Source: UBA8337 sp965662725
Lineage (GTDB): Bacteria > Pseudomonadota > Alphaproteobacteria > RS24
Assembly: GCA_965662725.1 (NCBI GenBank)
Contig: CBFIIT010000001.1
Span: 1 to 64,000 of the forward strand
Length of the DNA: 64,000 bases
Direction: 5' to 3'
Position 1 is the stretch's first letter, and the number at the start of each line of letters is the position of its first letter. The position numbers and the translations under genes were made by a program. Shown piece after piece: positions 24,982 through 34,569 of this stretch. The notes under the pieces are model-generated. The model did no database searches, was not told the origin of the DNA, and saw only the letters and a list, made by a program, of their open reading frames with translations.

Positions 24982-27414
24982 CTAAATATCAAGATTGGCA
25001 ACGGCCAGCGCATTATCTTGAATAAATTGGCGGCGCGGCTCCACCACATCGCCCATAAGCTGTTCGAACAAATCATTGCTTTCAGCCACATCTTGCACTT
25101 TCACCTGCAAAAGCGCGCGCGCTTCCTTATCCAATGTCGTTTGCCATAATTGCTCAGGGTTCATTTCCCCGAGACCCTTATAACGCTGCAGAGAAACACC
25201 GGTGCGGCCATGCGCCATAATCGCATCCAATAAATCGCTCGGCGTATTCACTTGCGTCACATTATCCTTAATCGTCAAATGCGACGGATCGAGATAGACG
25301 CTTTGTAAAGACGGAGCCAATTCATCCAGCGCCCGCGCATCGGCTGATGCGATAAGCGGGCCGTCAATCTGAAACGCCTCACCGACACCGCGCAATTCGC
25401 GGCTGAAAGTCAGACCGCCATCACCGGAAGGCGTTCCCTGCCAACCGCGCTCCACCTCATCGCTCATCCGATTGAGCCGGGCGGCAATATATTGCGCGCT
25501 TTGTTCAGCCAATTCCGGTTTTGACAAAATATCCGGCGACAGCGCACCGGCAATCGCCGTTTGTTCGATAATGAATTGCGGATATTTGGCCGGTAAAGCC
25601 GATAATATGGATTTGATTTTGCGCGCTTGGCTCAATAATTCAGCCAAATCGGCACCGCTTCTTTGTTCGCCCGACGCCAAGCTCAGCACCGCATCGCCCA
25701 GCCCCGCTTCGATAAGAAAATCTTCCAACGCCATATCATCTTTCAGATAGCTTTCCGCGCTTTGGCGGCGGATTTTATAAAGCGGCGGCTGCGCAATATA
25801 TAAATAACCGCGTTCGATAATTTCCGGCATTTGCCGATAGAAAAAGGTCAAAAGCAGGGTCCGAATATGCGCCCCATCAACATCAGCATCGGTCATGATG
25901 ATAATTTTGTGATAGCGCAATTTTTCAACATTGAAATCCTCGCGACCAATGCCGGTGCCCAAAGCGGTGATCAGCGTGCCGATCTCATTTGACGATAACA
26001 TTTTATCAAATCGCGCGCGCTCGACGTTTAAGATTTTACCGCGCAAAGGCAATACGGCTTGATTGGAACGATTGCGCGCCTGTTTGGCAGAACCGCCGGC
26101 ACTGTCACCCTCAACCAAAAACAATTCAGACCGCGACGGGTCGCGCTCTTGGCAATCGGCCAGCTTGCCCGGCAGGCTGGACACATCCAACGCCCCTTTG
26201 CGCCGCGTCAGTTCACGCGCTTTACGCGCCGCTTCGCGCGCTGCCGCTGCTTCGACAACCTTATTGATGATGATACGCGCTTCATTCGGATGTTCTTCAA
26301 ACCAATTATTCAATACATCATTGACAATGCTTTCGACCACCGGCCGCACTTCGGACGAGACCAGCTTGTCTTTGGTTTGGCTGGAAAATTTCGGGTCCGG
26401 CACTTTCACCGATAACACCGCCGTCAACCCCTCACGGCAATCATCGCCGCTCATCGAGACTTTCTCTTTTTTGGCAATGCCCGATTGATTGGCGTAATTA
26501 TTCACTGTGCGGGTCAATGCGCCGCGAAAACCGGCCAAATGCGTGCCGCCATCGCGCTGCGGAATATTATTGGTGAAGCATAAAACCGTTTCGTGATAGC
26601 TGTCATTCCACCACAAAGCCAGCTCGACACCAATATCATCAGCTTCCGATTTCAGCGTAATCGGCGCATCAATCAAGGTTGATTTATTGCGGTCGAGATA
26701 ACGCGCGAAAGCCTCCAGCCCGCCGTCAAATTTCAACTCAACCTGCTTCGGCTCGGCATGGCGATGGTCTTCCAATAAAATGCCGACGCCGCTATTGAGA
26801 AAAGCCAGCTCGCGCAGGCGATGTTCCAGCGTTTCAAAATTAAACTCGGTCATGGTAAATGTGTCGGAAGACGGGTGAAACGTCACCTGCGTGCCGGTCG
26901 TCTCACTGTCGCCAATCACTTCCAAATCAGCTTCCGCTTCGCCATGCGCAAACCGCATTTGATGCAGCTTGCCATCGCGGCGAATGGTTAATTCCAACCA
27001 ATCCGACAGCGCATTTACCACTGAAATGCCGACCCCGTGCAGGCCACCCGAAACCTTATAGCTATTGCTGTCAAATTTACCGCCGGCGTGTAATTGCGTC
27101 ATGATCACTTGCGCGGCAGAAACCCCTTCTTCGGGATGCATTGCTGTTGGAATGCCTCGGCCATTATCCGACACAGTGACCGAGCCGTCGGCATTCAACT
27201 TCACCGACACATTATCGCAATGACCGGCCAAAGCCTCATCGATGGAATTATCAACCACCTCATAGACCATATGATGCAGGCCGGTGCCGTCATCCGTATC
27301 GCCAATATACATGCCGGGCCGTTTGCGAACCGCTTCCAACCCCTTCAAAACCTTAATGGAAGAGGCGCCATAATCGCTGTTTTCTTCTTCCGGCATTTCT
27401 GGTGTGTCACTCAT
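24982..27414 (-). CDS. gyrB: DNA gyrase subunit B
   Basis: GyrB, 810 residues, the usual length. The GHKL ATPase domain starts at VRKRPGMYIGD, with the EVVDNSIDEALAG and GGLHGVG motifs. The transducer domain follows, then TOPRIM with the EGDSAGGSAKQ and DADVDGAHIRTLLL metal-binding motifs; the C-terminal segment has QRYKGLGEMNPEQLW. With GyrA it introduces negative supercoils using ATP. It lies 24 bp downstream of recF on the same strand in the order dnaA-dnaN-recF-gyrB common near bacterial origins. Confidence 0.97.
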   Translation of the reverse strand: MSDTPEMPEEENSDYGASSIKVLKGLEAVRKRPGMYIGDTDDGTGLHHMVYEVVDNSIDEALAGHCDNVSVKLNADGSVTVSDNGRGIPTAMHPEEGVSAAQVIMTQLHAGGKFDSNSYKVSGGLHGVGISVVNALSDWLELTIRRDGKLHQMRFAHGEAEADLEVIGDSETTGTQVTFHPSSDTFTMTEFNFETLEHRLRELAFLNSGVGILLEDHRHAEPKQVELKFDGGLEAFARYLDRNKSTLIDAPITLKSEADDIGVELALWWNDSYHETVLCFTNNIPQRDGGTHLAGFRGALTRTVNNYANQSGIAKKEKVSMSGDDCREGLTAVLSVKVPDPKFSSQTKDKLVSSEVRPVVESIVNDVLNNWFEEHPNEARIIINKVVEAAAAREAARKARELTRRKGALDVSSLPGKLADCQERDPSRSELFLVEGDSAGGSAKQARNRSNQAVLPLRGKILNVERARFDKMLSSNEIGTLITALGTGIGREDFNVEKLRYHKIIIMTDADVDGAHIRTLLLTFFYRQMPEIIERGYLYIAQPPLYKIRRQSAESYLKDDMALEDFLIEAGLGDAVLSLASGEQRSGADLAELLSQARKIKSILSALPAKYPQFIIEQTAIAGALSPDILSKPELAEQSAQYIAARLNRMSDEVERGWQGTPSGDGGLTFSRELRGVGEAFQIDGPLIASADARALDELAPSLQSVYLDPSHLTIKDNVTQVNTPSDLLDAIMAHGRTGVSLQRYKGLGEMNPEQLWQTTLDKEARALLQVKVQDVAESNDLFEQLMGDVVEPRRQFIQDNALAVANLDI

Positions 27415-27438
27415 GATAGGGCTCTTTCCTGTTCATCA

Positions 27439-28617
27439 TTATTCATTATGAGGCATTTCAATGCCGCTATATCGCGCGCCAAAAGCCGATTTAAAACCGC
27501 CAAACATCTCGCTATCCGTGCCGGTGATCCAGCTTTGCCCGCCTAAAGCGGCCAAAATATCGGCCAAGGCTTCGCGCCGATAACGGTCCAAATGCGCGGT
27601 CACTTCATCAAGCAATAAAATCGGCACCGTGCCACGCCGCTCGGCCACACTATGTGCTTGCGCCAAAATCAAGCCGACCAAAAGCGCTTTTTGCTCACCG
27701 GTCGAGCAGGCCGCTGCCGGCATATCTTTGGCTGCATAGCGCACCAATAAATCGCTGCGATGCGGGCCTTCCAAAGTCCGGCCGGCCGCCGCATCAAGAC
27801 CGCGTGCCGCCGCCAGCATGGCGCGGTATCCGTCTTCCACATCCAGCGCCGAACGCTGTCTTAAATCGGCTTCCAATTGACCGGCCAAAGAAATTTCCGC
27901 GCGCGGAAAAGCGGCATCGGGAACCGCGGTAAGGCCAATTGCCAGCGCATCCAAAGCGGCCAGTCGCGCCGCCGCAATGGCTGTGCCGGTCAGCGCCATT
28001 GTTTCTTCCAACCCGTCCAGCCAAGCACTTTGCGCGCCATCGGGGCGGCCATCGCTTTCCGTCAATAATTTATTGCGCTCGCGCATCGCTTTTTCAAATC
28101 CCGATAATGCGCGCCCCATAGAGGCATCCAGCGATTGCGCAAAACGGTCGAGAAATTTGCGTCGTCCGCCGGCATTATCGACAAATAATCGGTCCATGCC
28201 GGGCGTTAACCAAAGCTGCGGCAATAAATGCGCAATATCTTCAATCTTGCCATTGGCCCCATCAATGCGAAGCTGGCGAGCATTATCTTTCAGCCCGATA
28301 CCGGCCTTAATCACCCCTTGCGGGCCTTGTAAATCGGCTGAAACCGTCCAGCCAAGGCGGTTGTGATATTGCATTTCATGCAGTTTTGCGCTGCGCAAAC
28401 CACGCCCCGGCGCCAGCATGGAAAGCGCTTCCAACACATTGGTTTTGCCGACGCCGTTTTGGCCGGTAATGACCACCGCGCCCGACGCGCATTCGAGCGT
28501 CAACCCTTCATGGCTTCTAAAATGGGTCAGCCGTAAACATGAAACAGAAGGCGTGGCATGGCCGCGCGGCGCCTGATAGGCGGAAGTCTCAACCAGTGTT
28601 GCGGGCGCGCTGCCCAT
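27439..28617 (-). CDS. recF: DNA replication and repair protein RecF
   Basis: SMC-like ATPase of 392 residues, which helps load RecA on gapped DNA. Walker A is GQNGVGKT at residues 52-59, the signature segment is STGEQKALLVGL and Walker B is LLLDEVTAHLD. The first 25 residues form an extension rich in Ala, Thr and Pro that is not part of the fold; an internal start is possible, but the overlap with dnaN favours this one. The ATG overlaps the dnaN stop by one base (TAATG), so translation is coupled. Confidence 0.95.
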   Translation of the reverse strand: MGSAPATLVETSAYQAPRGHATPSVSCLRLTHFRSHEGLTLECASGAVVITGQNGVGKTNVLEALSMLAPGRGLRSAKLHEMQYHNRLGWTVSADLQGPQGVIKAGIGLKDNARQLRIDGANGKIEDIAHLLPQLWLTPGMDRLFVDNAGGRRKFLDRFAQSLDASMGRALSGFEKAMRERNKLLTESDGRPDGAQSAWLDGLEETMALTGTAIAAARLAALDALAIGLTAVPDAAFPRAEISLAGQLEADLRQRSALDVEDGYRAMLAAARGLDAAAGRTLEGPHRSDLLVRYAAKDMPAAACSTGEQKALLVGLILAQAHSVAERRGTVPILLLDEVTAHLDRYRREALADILAALGGQSWITGTDSEMFGGFKSAFGARYSGIEMPHNE

Positions 28618-29735
28618 TACACCCGCATCGGCATCAGCACATAAAGCGCATGCGCATCATCATCATCACGAACCAAAGTCGGCGAGCCGCTATCTGCCAA
28701 TTCAAATGTCGCCGCTTCGCCATCCAGCTGGCCGGTAATATCCATTAAATAGCGCGCATTAAAGCCGATTTCCATCGCATCCGCCGCATAGGCAACGCTC
28801 AACTCATCACTGGCCGAGCCGCTATCGGGATTGGATACGGATAAAGACAAACGGTCAGTATCCAAAGCCAATTTCACGGCGCGCGATTTTTCCGATGAAA
28901 TGGCCGAGACGCGGTCAACACTTTGCGCAAAACTTTTTGCATCCAGCTTCAACACTTTGTCATTATCTGTCGGAATGACCCGCGTATAATCGGGAAACTT
29001 GCCATCGATTAATTTTGACGTCAGCACAATATCGGCAAAGGCGAAATTAATCTTCGTATCTGACACTTGCAAAGACACTTCGCCTTCGCTTTCTTCCAGC
29101 AATTTTTGCACCTCAGAAACGGTTTTGCGCGGAATGATAATCGCCGGCATCGCATCAGCACCGACCGGTTGCGCCATTTGCACGCGCGCCAAACGGTGCC
29201 CGTCTGTGGCCACAGCACGCAATAAATTGCTGCCCTCTTCTTCCAGCACATGCAAATAAATGCCGTTCAAATAATAGCGTGTTTCTTCCACCGAAATGGC
29301 AAATCGCGTTTTATCTATCAAGCGGCGCAAATCTGCTGCCGGCAAAGCAAAAGCCACCGGCATTTCATCTTGCGCCATGGCCGGAAAATCTTCCCGCGGC
29401 AAAGCCTGCAGGGCAAAAGATGATTTACCGGCGGTTAAGTTCAATCGGCTGCCGGTTTCATCCATCGCCAATTCAACCTGCGCGCCATCGGGCAATTTGC
29501 GCACAATATCATACAGCATATGCGCCGGTGCGGTGATGGCGCCTGCTTGCGCCACTTCCGCCTCGACCCGCTCGCGCATTTCAATTTCCAAATCAGTGGC
29601 GGTCAAATTCAACACGCCATTATCGGCTTCCAATAAAACATTGGAAAGGATCGGAATGGTATTGCGCCGCTCGACCACGCTTTGCACATGGTTAAGGGCC
29701 TTCAGCAAATCACTGCGTTCGATAATGGTTTTCAT
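28617..29735 (-). CDS. dnaN: DNA polymerase III beta subunit (sliding clamp)
   Basis: Beta clamp of 372 residues with three repeated domains. The N-terminal MKTIIERSDLLKALNHVQSVVERRNTIPI-like start, split here into recognisable blocks (LLKALNHVQ, RNTIPILSN), is family-typical. The C-terminal end VLMPMRV is the conserved tail that packs against the peptide-binding pocket. It encircles DNA and tethers polymerase III and other partners. GGAGAGGTG precedes the ATG. It is separated from dnaA by 236 bp, so it may have its own promoter, and it overlaps recF by one base. Confidence 0.97.
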   Translation of the reverse strand: MKTIIERSDLLKALNHVQSVVERRNTIPILSNVLLEADNGVLNLTATDLEIEMRERVEAEVAQAGAITAPAHMLYDIVRKLPDGAQVELAMDETGSRLNLTAGKSSFALQALPREDFPAMAQDEMPVAFALPAADLRRLIDKTRFAISVEETRYYLNGIYLHVLEEEGSNLLRAVATDGHRLARVQMAQPVGADAMPAIIIPRKTVSEVQKLLEESEGEVSLQVSDTKINFAFADIVLTSKLIDGKFPDYTRVIPTDNDKVLKLDAKSFAQSVDRVSAISSEKSRAVKLALDTDRLSLSVSNPDSGSASDELSVAYAADAMEIGFNARYLMDITGQLDGEAATFELADSGSPTLVRDDDDAHALYVLMPMRV

Positions 29736-29971
29736 TTCACCTCTCCGACCTGTCGCCCCAAATGCGGGGCTTGTCTGGTTTATTATTTCGTTTCCTGCCG
29801 GACTTTTTTAGGCGCATGCAAGCGCCCGAAAAGCGGCCGGCAATTGCCGCATGAAAAGCCGCATCAAAGAGCCGACAATCGGCCCATCAAGAAACGAATC
29901 TATAGCAAAAAATATAACAGAAACCGCACGGCTAAGGGGCAGTTTTTTTGTCTTATCCAGCGCTGTGGTGA

Positions 29972-31480
29972 CTAGTTTTCCAGCATCCGGCGCAACAAAT
30001 CGACATCTTCATCCAAAGCCGGATCTTCTTCGCGCAATTGCTCAATCTTGCGCACTGCATGAATGACCGTTGTATGGTCGCGGCCACCGAATTTACGGCC
30101 GATTTCAGGCAAAGAGCGGGTGGTTAACTGCTTTGAGAGATACATTGCAATTTGCCGCGGACGGGCCACTGAGCGGGCGCGCCGCGCCGATAGCATATCG
30201 CCCATCTTGACATTGAAATATTCCGCCACGCGGCGTTGAATTTCATCAATGGTGACACGCCGCTCAGAGGCGCGCAATAAATCGCGCAACACATCTTGCG
30301 CCATTTCCAAAGTGACCGGACGGCCAACAAAACTGGCATAAGCTATGACCCGATTAAGCGCCCCTTCCAACTCCCGAATATTGGAGACAATGCGCTGAGC
30401 CAAAAATTCCAAAACCGGCTGCGGAATGCGCGCCGCCTCGCCATCTGTGCGCCGCGACATGGCTTCCGCTTTGGCGTGCAAAATACCCAAGCGCAACTCA
30501 TAATCGGTAGGATGAATATCAGCCACCAGACCCCAGCCAAGGCGTGAGCGAATGCGCTCCTCAATGCCTTCCAAATCGGTCGGCGAGCGGTCGGCAGAAA
30601 CAATCACCTGCCGATTATGGTCGGTCAGCGCGTTAAATGTATGGAAAAACTCTTCCTGCGTGGAATCCTTGCCGGCGATAAATTGAATATCATCAATCAT
30701 CAACACATCGACTTCACGAAATTGCTGCTTAAAGGCCACCGTATCTTTAAACCGCAAAGCGCGAATAAATTGATACATGAACTTTTCCGCCGATAAATAA
30801 AGCACGGTACGGTCCGGGTCTTGACGACGAATTTCCCAAGCAATGGCGTGCATTAAATGGGTTTTACCAAGCCCGACACCGCCATAAAGAAATAGCGGAT
30901 TAAACGCCACCCCTTCGCCTTCAGTGAGGCGGCGGGCCGCGGCATGCGCCAATTCATTCGACTTGCCGACAATGAAATTCTCAAATGTAAAACGCGGGTC
31001 CAGCGGCGCGCCCAAATCTTCGCGACCGGTATTTTCAACCGGCTCGGCAGCAAGGCGCGGCGGCGGCGGCGCGGCCGGACGGCGCGGGGCGACAGCTTTT
31101 TGTTCGCGCACAGCCGGTTTTTTATCGCTCGGCACCCATTCCGGTTTCAATTCAATATCAATGCGCTTGATGGATTTATCTTCAGCACGCCAATGATCGC
31201 GAATGCGGGTCAGATAATGTGCTTCAATCCAACTGCGGACAAAGCGTGTCGGCACTTGCAAAATCACCCGATTTTTTTGCGTACCGGCCACTTCCAATAA
31301 TTTGAACCAACTATTAAACGTCGCCTCGCCCAATTCAGCGCGCAAACGCGAGCGCACTTTGTGCCATTGCTGGTTCAATTCATCCAAATTATTGACTGCC
31401 GTTTTAGGTGCATTTGATGCCGATATGTCGGACCCATCATGCGTGGTATTGTTATTTTCTTTACCATCCAAATCTGTCAT
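29972..31480 (-). CDS. dnaA: chromosomal replication initiator DnaA
   Basis: DnaA, 502 residues from the ATG at 31480 (GGGGA six bases before it; the frame also opens four codons earlier with TTG). Domain I is about 30-95 (WFKLLEVAG), domain II is a proline/alanine-rich linker, and domain III has Walker A GGVGLGKTH, Walker B MIDDIQF and sensor regions. Domain IV carries the signature GGRDHTTVIHAVRKIE for DnaA-box binding. It unwinds the replication origin. The gene follows rpsT, with a long intergenic region between that contains the rpsT terminator. Confidence 0.97.
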   Translation of the reverse strand: MTDLDGKENNNTTHDGSDISASNAPKTAVNNLDELNQQWHKVRSRLRAELGEATFNSWFKLLEVAGTQKNRVILQVPTRFVRSWIEAHYLTRIRDHWRAEDKSIKRIDIELKPEWVPSDKKPAVREQKAVAPRRPAAPPPPRLAAEPVENTGREDLGAPLDPRFTFENFIVGKSNELAHAAARRLTEGEGVAFNPLFLYGGVGLGKTHLMHAIAWEIRRQDPDRTVLYLSAEKFMYQFIRALRFKDTVAFKQQFREVDVLMIDDIQFIAGKDSTQEEFFHTFNALTDHNRQVIVSADRSPTDLEGIEERIRSRLGWGLVADIHPTDYELRLGILHAKAEAMSRRTDGEAARIPQPVLEFLAQRIVSNIRELEGALNRVIAYASFVGRPVTLEMAQDVLRDLLRASERRVTIDEIQRRVAEYFNVKMGDMLSARRARSVARPRQIAMYLSKQLTTRSLPEIGRKFGGRDHTTVIHAVRKIEQLREEDPALDEDVDLLRRMLEN

Positions 31481-31947
31481 TGCAGTCCCCAATGCTGGCG
31501 CCCCGAAAGACGCATTTCAAAAAAACTCGCCAACCTAAAGGAGAGCGGAAGAAACTTTTCAGATGACACATATGCAGATGCATAGGTGCCTGTCATACCT
31601 ATTGGCCGCGGCTTATTATTATGTTGGCTGCTTGTGGCCCCGAATGATTTCTCCCCGCTCACCTAGCCCTTTGTTTTGCTTCATGAATCCGGCGCGAAAA
31701 AATTAAACGGCCAATAAATCAAGCGAAACTGCGGGTTTCAGCGACTAGATGACGATACAAAAGCGATATTCATCTGGCAACGGGAAGAAAATGAGAACAA
31801 GCAATTTTTTTTCATTTTTTATATTTTTTCTTGAACTTTTATGACGGCAAAAGAAAAAGCCCGCCCTATTGGGGCAGGCTGTTCTACAAATTTAACATTT
31901 AATTGCCTTCTGATTGTCTCCGCCTGATGGCGAGAGACAGTCAGGCA
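31481..31947. other. 467-bp intergenic region between rpsT and dnaA
   Basis: No gene is supported here. The region holds the rpsT terminator (31853-31880), a very A/T-rich stretch at about 31785-31845 with long T runs, and a small inverted repeat ATAGGT/ACCTAT near 31586. It presumably carries the dnaA promoter. I searched for TTATCCACA-like DnaA boxes on both strands and found none that match well, so I do not call an origin. Confidence 0.6.
31853..31880 (-). terminator. rho-independent terminator of rpsT
   Basis: On the minus strand AGCCTGCCC and GGGCGGGCT pair (one T-G pair) around a short loop and are followed by a run of five T, starting 68 bp after the rpsT stop. Confidence 0.8.
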
Positions 31948-32211
31948 TTAGACGATAGCGCTAACGCGTTTGGCCAAACGCGATACTTTGCGTGACGCGG
32001 TTTTTTTATGCATCAGGCCCTTGCGACCGGCGCGGGCAATCATCGGCTGGGCGGCGCGTAAAGCACCTTCCGCCGCACCCTTATCGCCGCTCTCAATCGC
32101 TTCTTCAACGCGACGGATAAATGTCCGCATTTTTGACCGCTGGTCACGATTGCGTGATGTGCGGCGCTCGATTTTGCGGACCATTTTCTTTGCTGAGCTG
32201 GTATTCGCCAT
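31948..32211 (-). CDS. rpsT: 30S ribosomal protein S20
   Basis: S20, 87 residues, basic, starting MANTSSAKK and ending KRVSAIV. The NRDQRSKMRTFIRRVEEAI block and the GLMHKKTASRKVSRL block are the family's helical segments that bind 16S rRNA at the base of the small subunit. The gene stands alone, with its own terminator, between the enoyl-CoA hydratase gene and dnaA, a location found in many alphaproteobacteria. Confidence 0.96.
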   Translation of the reverse strand: MANTSSAKKMVRKIERRTSRNRDQRSKMRTFIRRVEEAIESGDKGAAEGALRAAQPMIARAGRKGLMHKKTASRKVSRLAKRVSAIV

Positions 32212-32296
32212 AAAACTTTTCCCGTTATCTAACAGTTCGGCGCGTTATAGGCGGCGAGAGGGCCAGCGTCAACCGCTATATGGCCACAAAGCCGCG

Positions 32297-33073
32297 CTAT
32301 TTATTTTCAAATTTCGGCGCCCGTTTTTCAATAAATGCCGCCATGCCTTCGCTTTGATCGTCAAAAGCAAATAACGCATGAAAGACGCGGCGCTCATAAT
32401 GCACCCCTTCGCGCAAACTGGTCTCAAAAGCGACATCGACACATTCCTTTGCCGTCATCACTGACGGCAATGATTTCTCGGCAATTTTTTGCGCCACGCC
32501 AATCGCCTCATCGACCAAATCATCCGCCGCGATAATGCGCGAGACCAAACCGCAGCGTTCGGCCTCATCAGCATCCATCATCCGACCTGTCAGGCACATT
32601 TCCATCGCTTTCGATTTACCGACAAAACGGGTCAGACGTTGCGTCCCGCCGGCGCCCGGAATAACGCCCAGATTAATCTCCGGCTGACCGAATTTGGCGT
32701 TATCAGCGGCCAAAATAAAGTCGCACATCATCGCCAATTCACAACCGCCGCCCAACGCATAACCGGCCACGGCGGCAATAATCGGTTTGCGCGCTTTCGC
32801 CGCCGCTTCCCAATTGGCAGTGATAAAATCTTCGCGCATCACATCTGCATAAGACTTGTCCGACATTTCCTTAATATCAGCGCCTGCGGCAAAGGCTTTT
32901 TCAGAACCGGTCAAAACCATACAGCCAATCGCATCATCTTTTTCAAATCCGTCAATCGCATGGGTCAGCTCATCCATCAACGCATTGCACAACGCATTCA
33001 ACGCTTGCGGGCGATGTAAGGTAATCAGGCCGACATTATCTCGGCGTTCAACCAGAATATTTTCGTATTTCAT
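32297..33073 (-). CDS. enoyl-CoA hydratase
   Basis: Crotonase-fold enoyl-CoA hydratase of 258 residues. The oxyanion-hole segments are AFAAGADIKEM and ALGGGCELA; the catalytic glutamates lie in ALGGGCELA and GQPEINLGVIPGAGG. It hydrates trans-2-enoyl-CoA in beta-oxidation. It could supply the hydratase activity that the separate 3-hydroxyacyl-CoA dehydrogenase at 6.25 kb lacks, but the two are far apart. It lies 85 bp upstream of rpsT and 26 bp downstream of the small secreted-protein gene on the same strand. Confidence 0.92.
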   Translation of the reverse strand: MKYENILVERRDNVGLITLHRPQALNALCNALMDELTHAIDGFEKDDAIGCMVLTGSEKAFAAGADIKEMSDKSYADVMREDFITANWEAAAKARKPIIAAVAGYALGGGCELAMMCDFILAADNAKFGQPEINLGVIPGAGGTQRLTRFVGKSKAMEMCLTGRMMDADEAERCGLVSRIIAADDLVDEAIGVAQKIAEKSLPSVMTAKECVDVAFETSLREGVHYERRVFHALFAFDDQSEGMAAFIEKRAPKFENK

Positions 33074-33099
33074 GCTGTTTCCCTCAAAATGTGCTGACG

Positions 33100-33483
33100 T
33101 CAGCGCGCTTCCGGCTTGACGTCAAAAATCACCAAATCGGCGGTAAATGTCAGGCGCAGAATTTCCGCTTGGCCGGTAAATGTCAACACGCTTTCGCTGT
33201 CATCGGCCAGAACCCAACCGAGATTGGGCAAAGCGGCACGATAAAAATCGGCCACGGATTGCGCATTGGCGGTTTCGCGGGCCGCCGTCAATTGCACAAT
33301 ACGGCCTTGCGGCTTGTCAAACACCATAACCCCATCGGGCAGTTCAACCAGACCGTCAGCCAGCGGAATATCACCGGCAGCTGACAAAAAGCCCTGCGCT
33401 TTGGCAGCTATTGGCAGACCCGATAAGGCCGTGCCGATAAGGGCGGCGCACATATATAAGCTAAATGACAATTTCATGCGCAT
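33100..33483 (-). CDS. small exported hypothetical protein
   Basis: I do not recognise a characterised family. The protein has about 127 residues: a signal peptide (MRMKLSFSLYMCAALIG.., probable cleavage after AKA near residue 29) and a mature part of about 98 residues. The mature part contains GLVELPDGVMVFDKPQGRI and ADFYRAALPNLGW, the latter typical of small periplasmic proteins with a DUF4892-like or SMODS-unrelated stress fold; I cannot say which. The frame is open to 33684 but that would overlap mutM by 188 bp, so the ATG at 33483 (or 33477) is taken. The position between mutM and an enoyl-CoA hydratase is common in alphaproteobacteria. Confidence 0.65.
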   Translation of the reverse strand: MRMKLSFSLYMCAALIGTALSGLPIAAKAQGFLSAAGDIPLADGLVELPDGVMVFDKPQGRIVQLTAARETANAQSVADFYRAALPNLGWVLADDSESVLTFTGQAEILRLTFTADLVIFDVKPEAR

Positions 33484-33496
33484 CGCTTTCTCGTTT

Positions 33497-34375
33497 CTAT
33501 CCTTGGCAAGACGGGCAGTAAAAACTCGAGCGCCCCGACTGCACAATACGCCGAATGCTAGCAGAACAATCATCGCGTGAACAGGTTTCGCCCTCGCGCC
33601 CATAAACCGCAAAACTGTGCTGAAAATATCCAAGACCGCCATCTTCATGCGCAAAATCACGCAAAGTTGAGCCGCCTGCCGCAATCGCGCGCGTCAACAC
33701 ATCGCGAATGGCGGGTACCAGACGGGCCAGTCTTTTGGCACCGATATTGGCGGCTTTGCGGCGCGGGCTGATACCGGCCATAAATAAAGCCTCGCATACA
33801 TATATATTGCCGAGACCGGCAACCACGCGCTGGTCAAGCAACAAATTTTTAATCGGCGTTTTGCGCCCGGCACAAGCGGCCAGCAAACCATCCAAATGAA
33901 ACATATTGCCCAAAGGCTCAGGCCCCAAATCGGCCAAAAAAGCAGAAGCTTCGGGTCTGTCGACAAGCTCCATAAAGCCGAAACGGCGCGGATCGGCATA
34001 GGCCAAATGCGTGCCGTCTTCGAAAAAAAGCTCAACATGAATATGTTTATCGGCCACTTGCGCCGCCACCTCATGCGCATAATCGCCGGGCTCATGCCGC
34101 GCCGCATCGGGCGGCGTTATCATATAGCGACCGCTCATTCCCAAATGACTGAGCCAATAAAACGCGTCACCATCGCGACCGTGCAATTCGGCCAGCAAAT
34201 ATTTCGCCCGCCTCTGCAAACGGATAAGCCGCGCCCCTTGCATCCGCGCGCTAAATCGCGGCGGCAGCGGAAAGCGCAAATCAGCGCGATTTAAAACCGC
34301 CTTTTTAATACGCTTGCCTTCAATATGCGGGGCCAGACCACGGCGGACGGTTTCGACTTCGGGAAGTTCGGGCAT
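33497..34375 (-). CDS. mutM: formamidopyrimidine-DNA glycosylase (Fpg/MutM)
   Basis: Fpg, 292 residues from the ATG at 34375, which places the catalytic Pro2 and Glu3 correctly (MPELPEVETVRRGL). The lysine and the helix-two-turn-helix region are present (GLGNIYVCEALF), and the C-terminal zinc finger has four cysteines spaced C-x4-C-x16-C-x2-C. It excises 8-oxoguanine and other oxidised purines and cleaves the strand. The frame extends 31 codons upstream through a tandem repeat, which is clearly non-coding. It is divergent from ubiE. Confidence 0.95.
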   Translation of the reverse strand: MPELPEVETVRRGLAPHIEGKRIKKAVLNRADLRFPLPPRFSARMQGARLIRLQRRAKYLLAELHGRDGDAFYWLSHLGMSGRYMITPPDAARHEPGDYAHEVAAQVADKHIHVELFFEDGTHLAYADPRRFGFMELVDRPEASAFLADLGPEPLGNMFHLDGLLAACAGRKTPIKNLLLDQRVVAGLGNIYVCEALFMAGISPRRKAANIGAKRLARLVPAIRDVLTRAIAAGGSTLRDFAHEDGGLGYFQHSFAVYGREGETCSRDDCSASIRRIVQSGRSSFYCPSCQG

Positions 34376-34429
34376 GGCGGCATCATAAGCGGCGTAAAAT
34401 TCGGCGCAAGCGACAAGTGGTATCGTCAT

Positions 34430-34471
34430 ACGCAATACAAAATACGCAATACAAAATATGCAATGCAAAAG
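34430..34471. repeat. 14-bp tandem repeat, three copies
   Basis: Two identical copies of ACGCAATACAAAAT followed by a third with three changes (ATGCAATGCAAAAG) lie in the promoter region between the divergent mutM and ubiE genes. The copies contain runs of A, one helical turn and a half apart. Confidence 0.8.
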
Positions 34472-34569
34472 CCACCGCTCATAAGATGCGATAAGAGAGA
34501 TGCGACAAACCGCTAAAATACCAAACAGTGCATGGATTTAGCCGCTCTTATGGGCTATCGTCGCGCTCC

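Noticed and set aside
29736..29971. Replication origin between dnaN and dnaA
   Set aside because: Only one weak DnaA-box-like sequence near 29955 and no cluster or A/T-rich unwinding tract beside it.
31477..31662. 61-codon frame upstream of dnaA
   Set aside because: Overlaps the dnaA start region, no ribosome site, no conserved pattern.
33484..33684. Longer N-terminus of the small exported protein
   Set aside because: Would overlap mutM by 188 bp and hide the signal peptide that starts cleanly at 33483.
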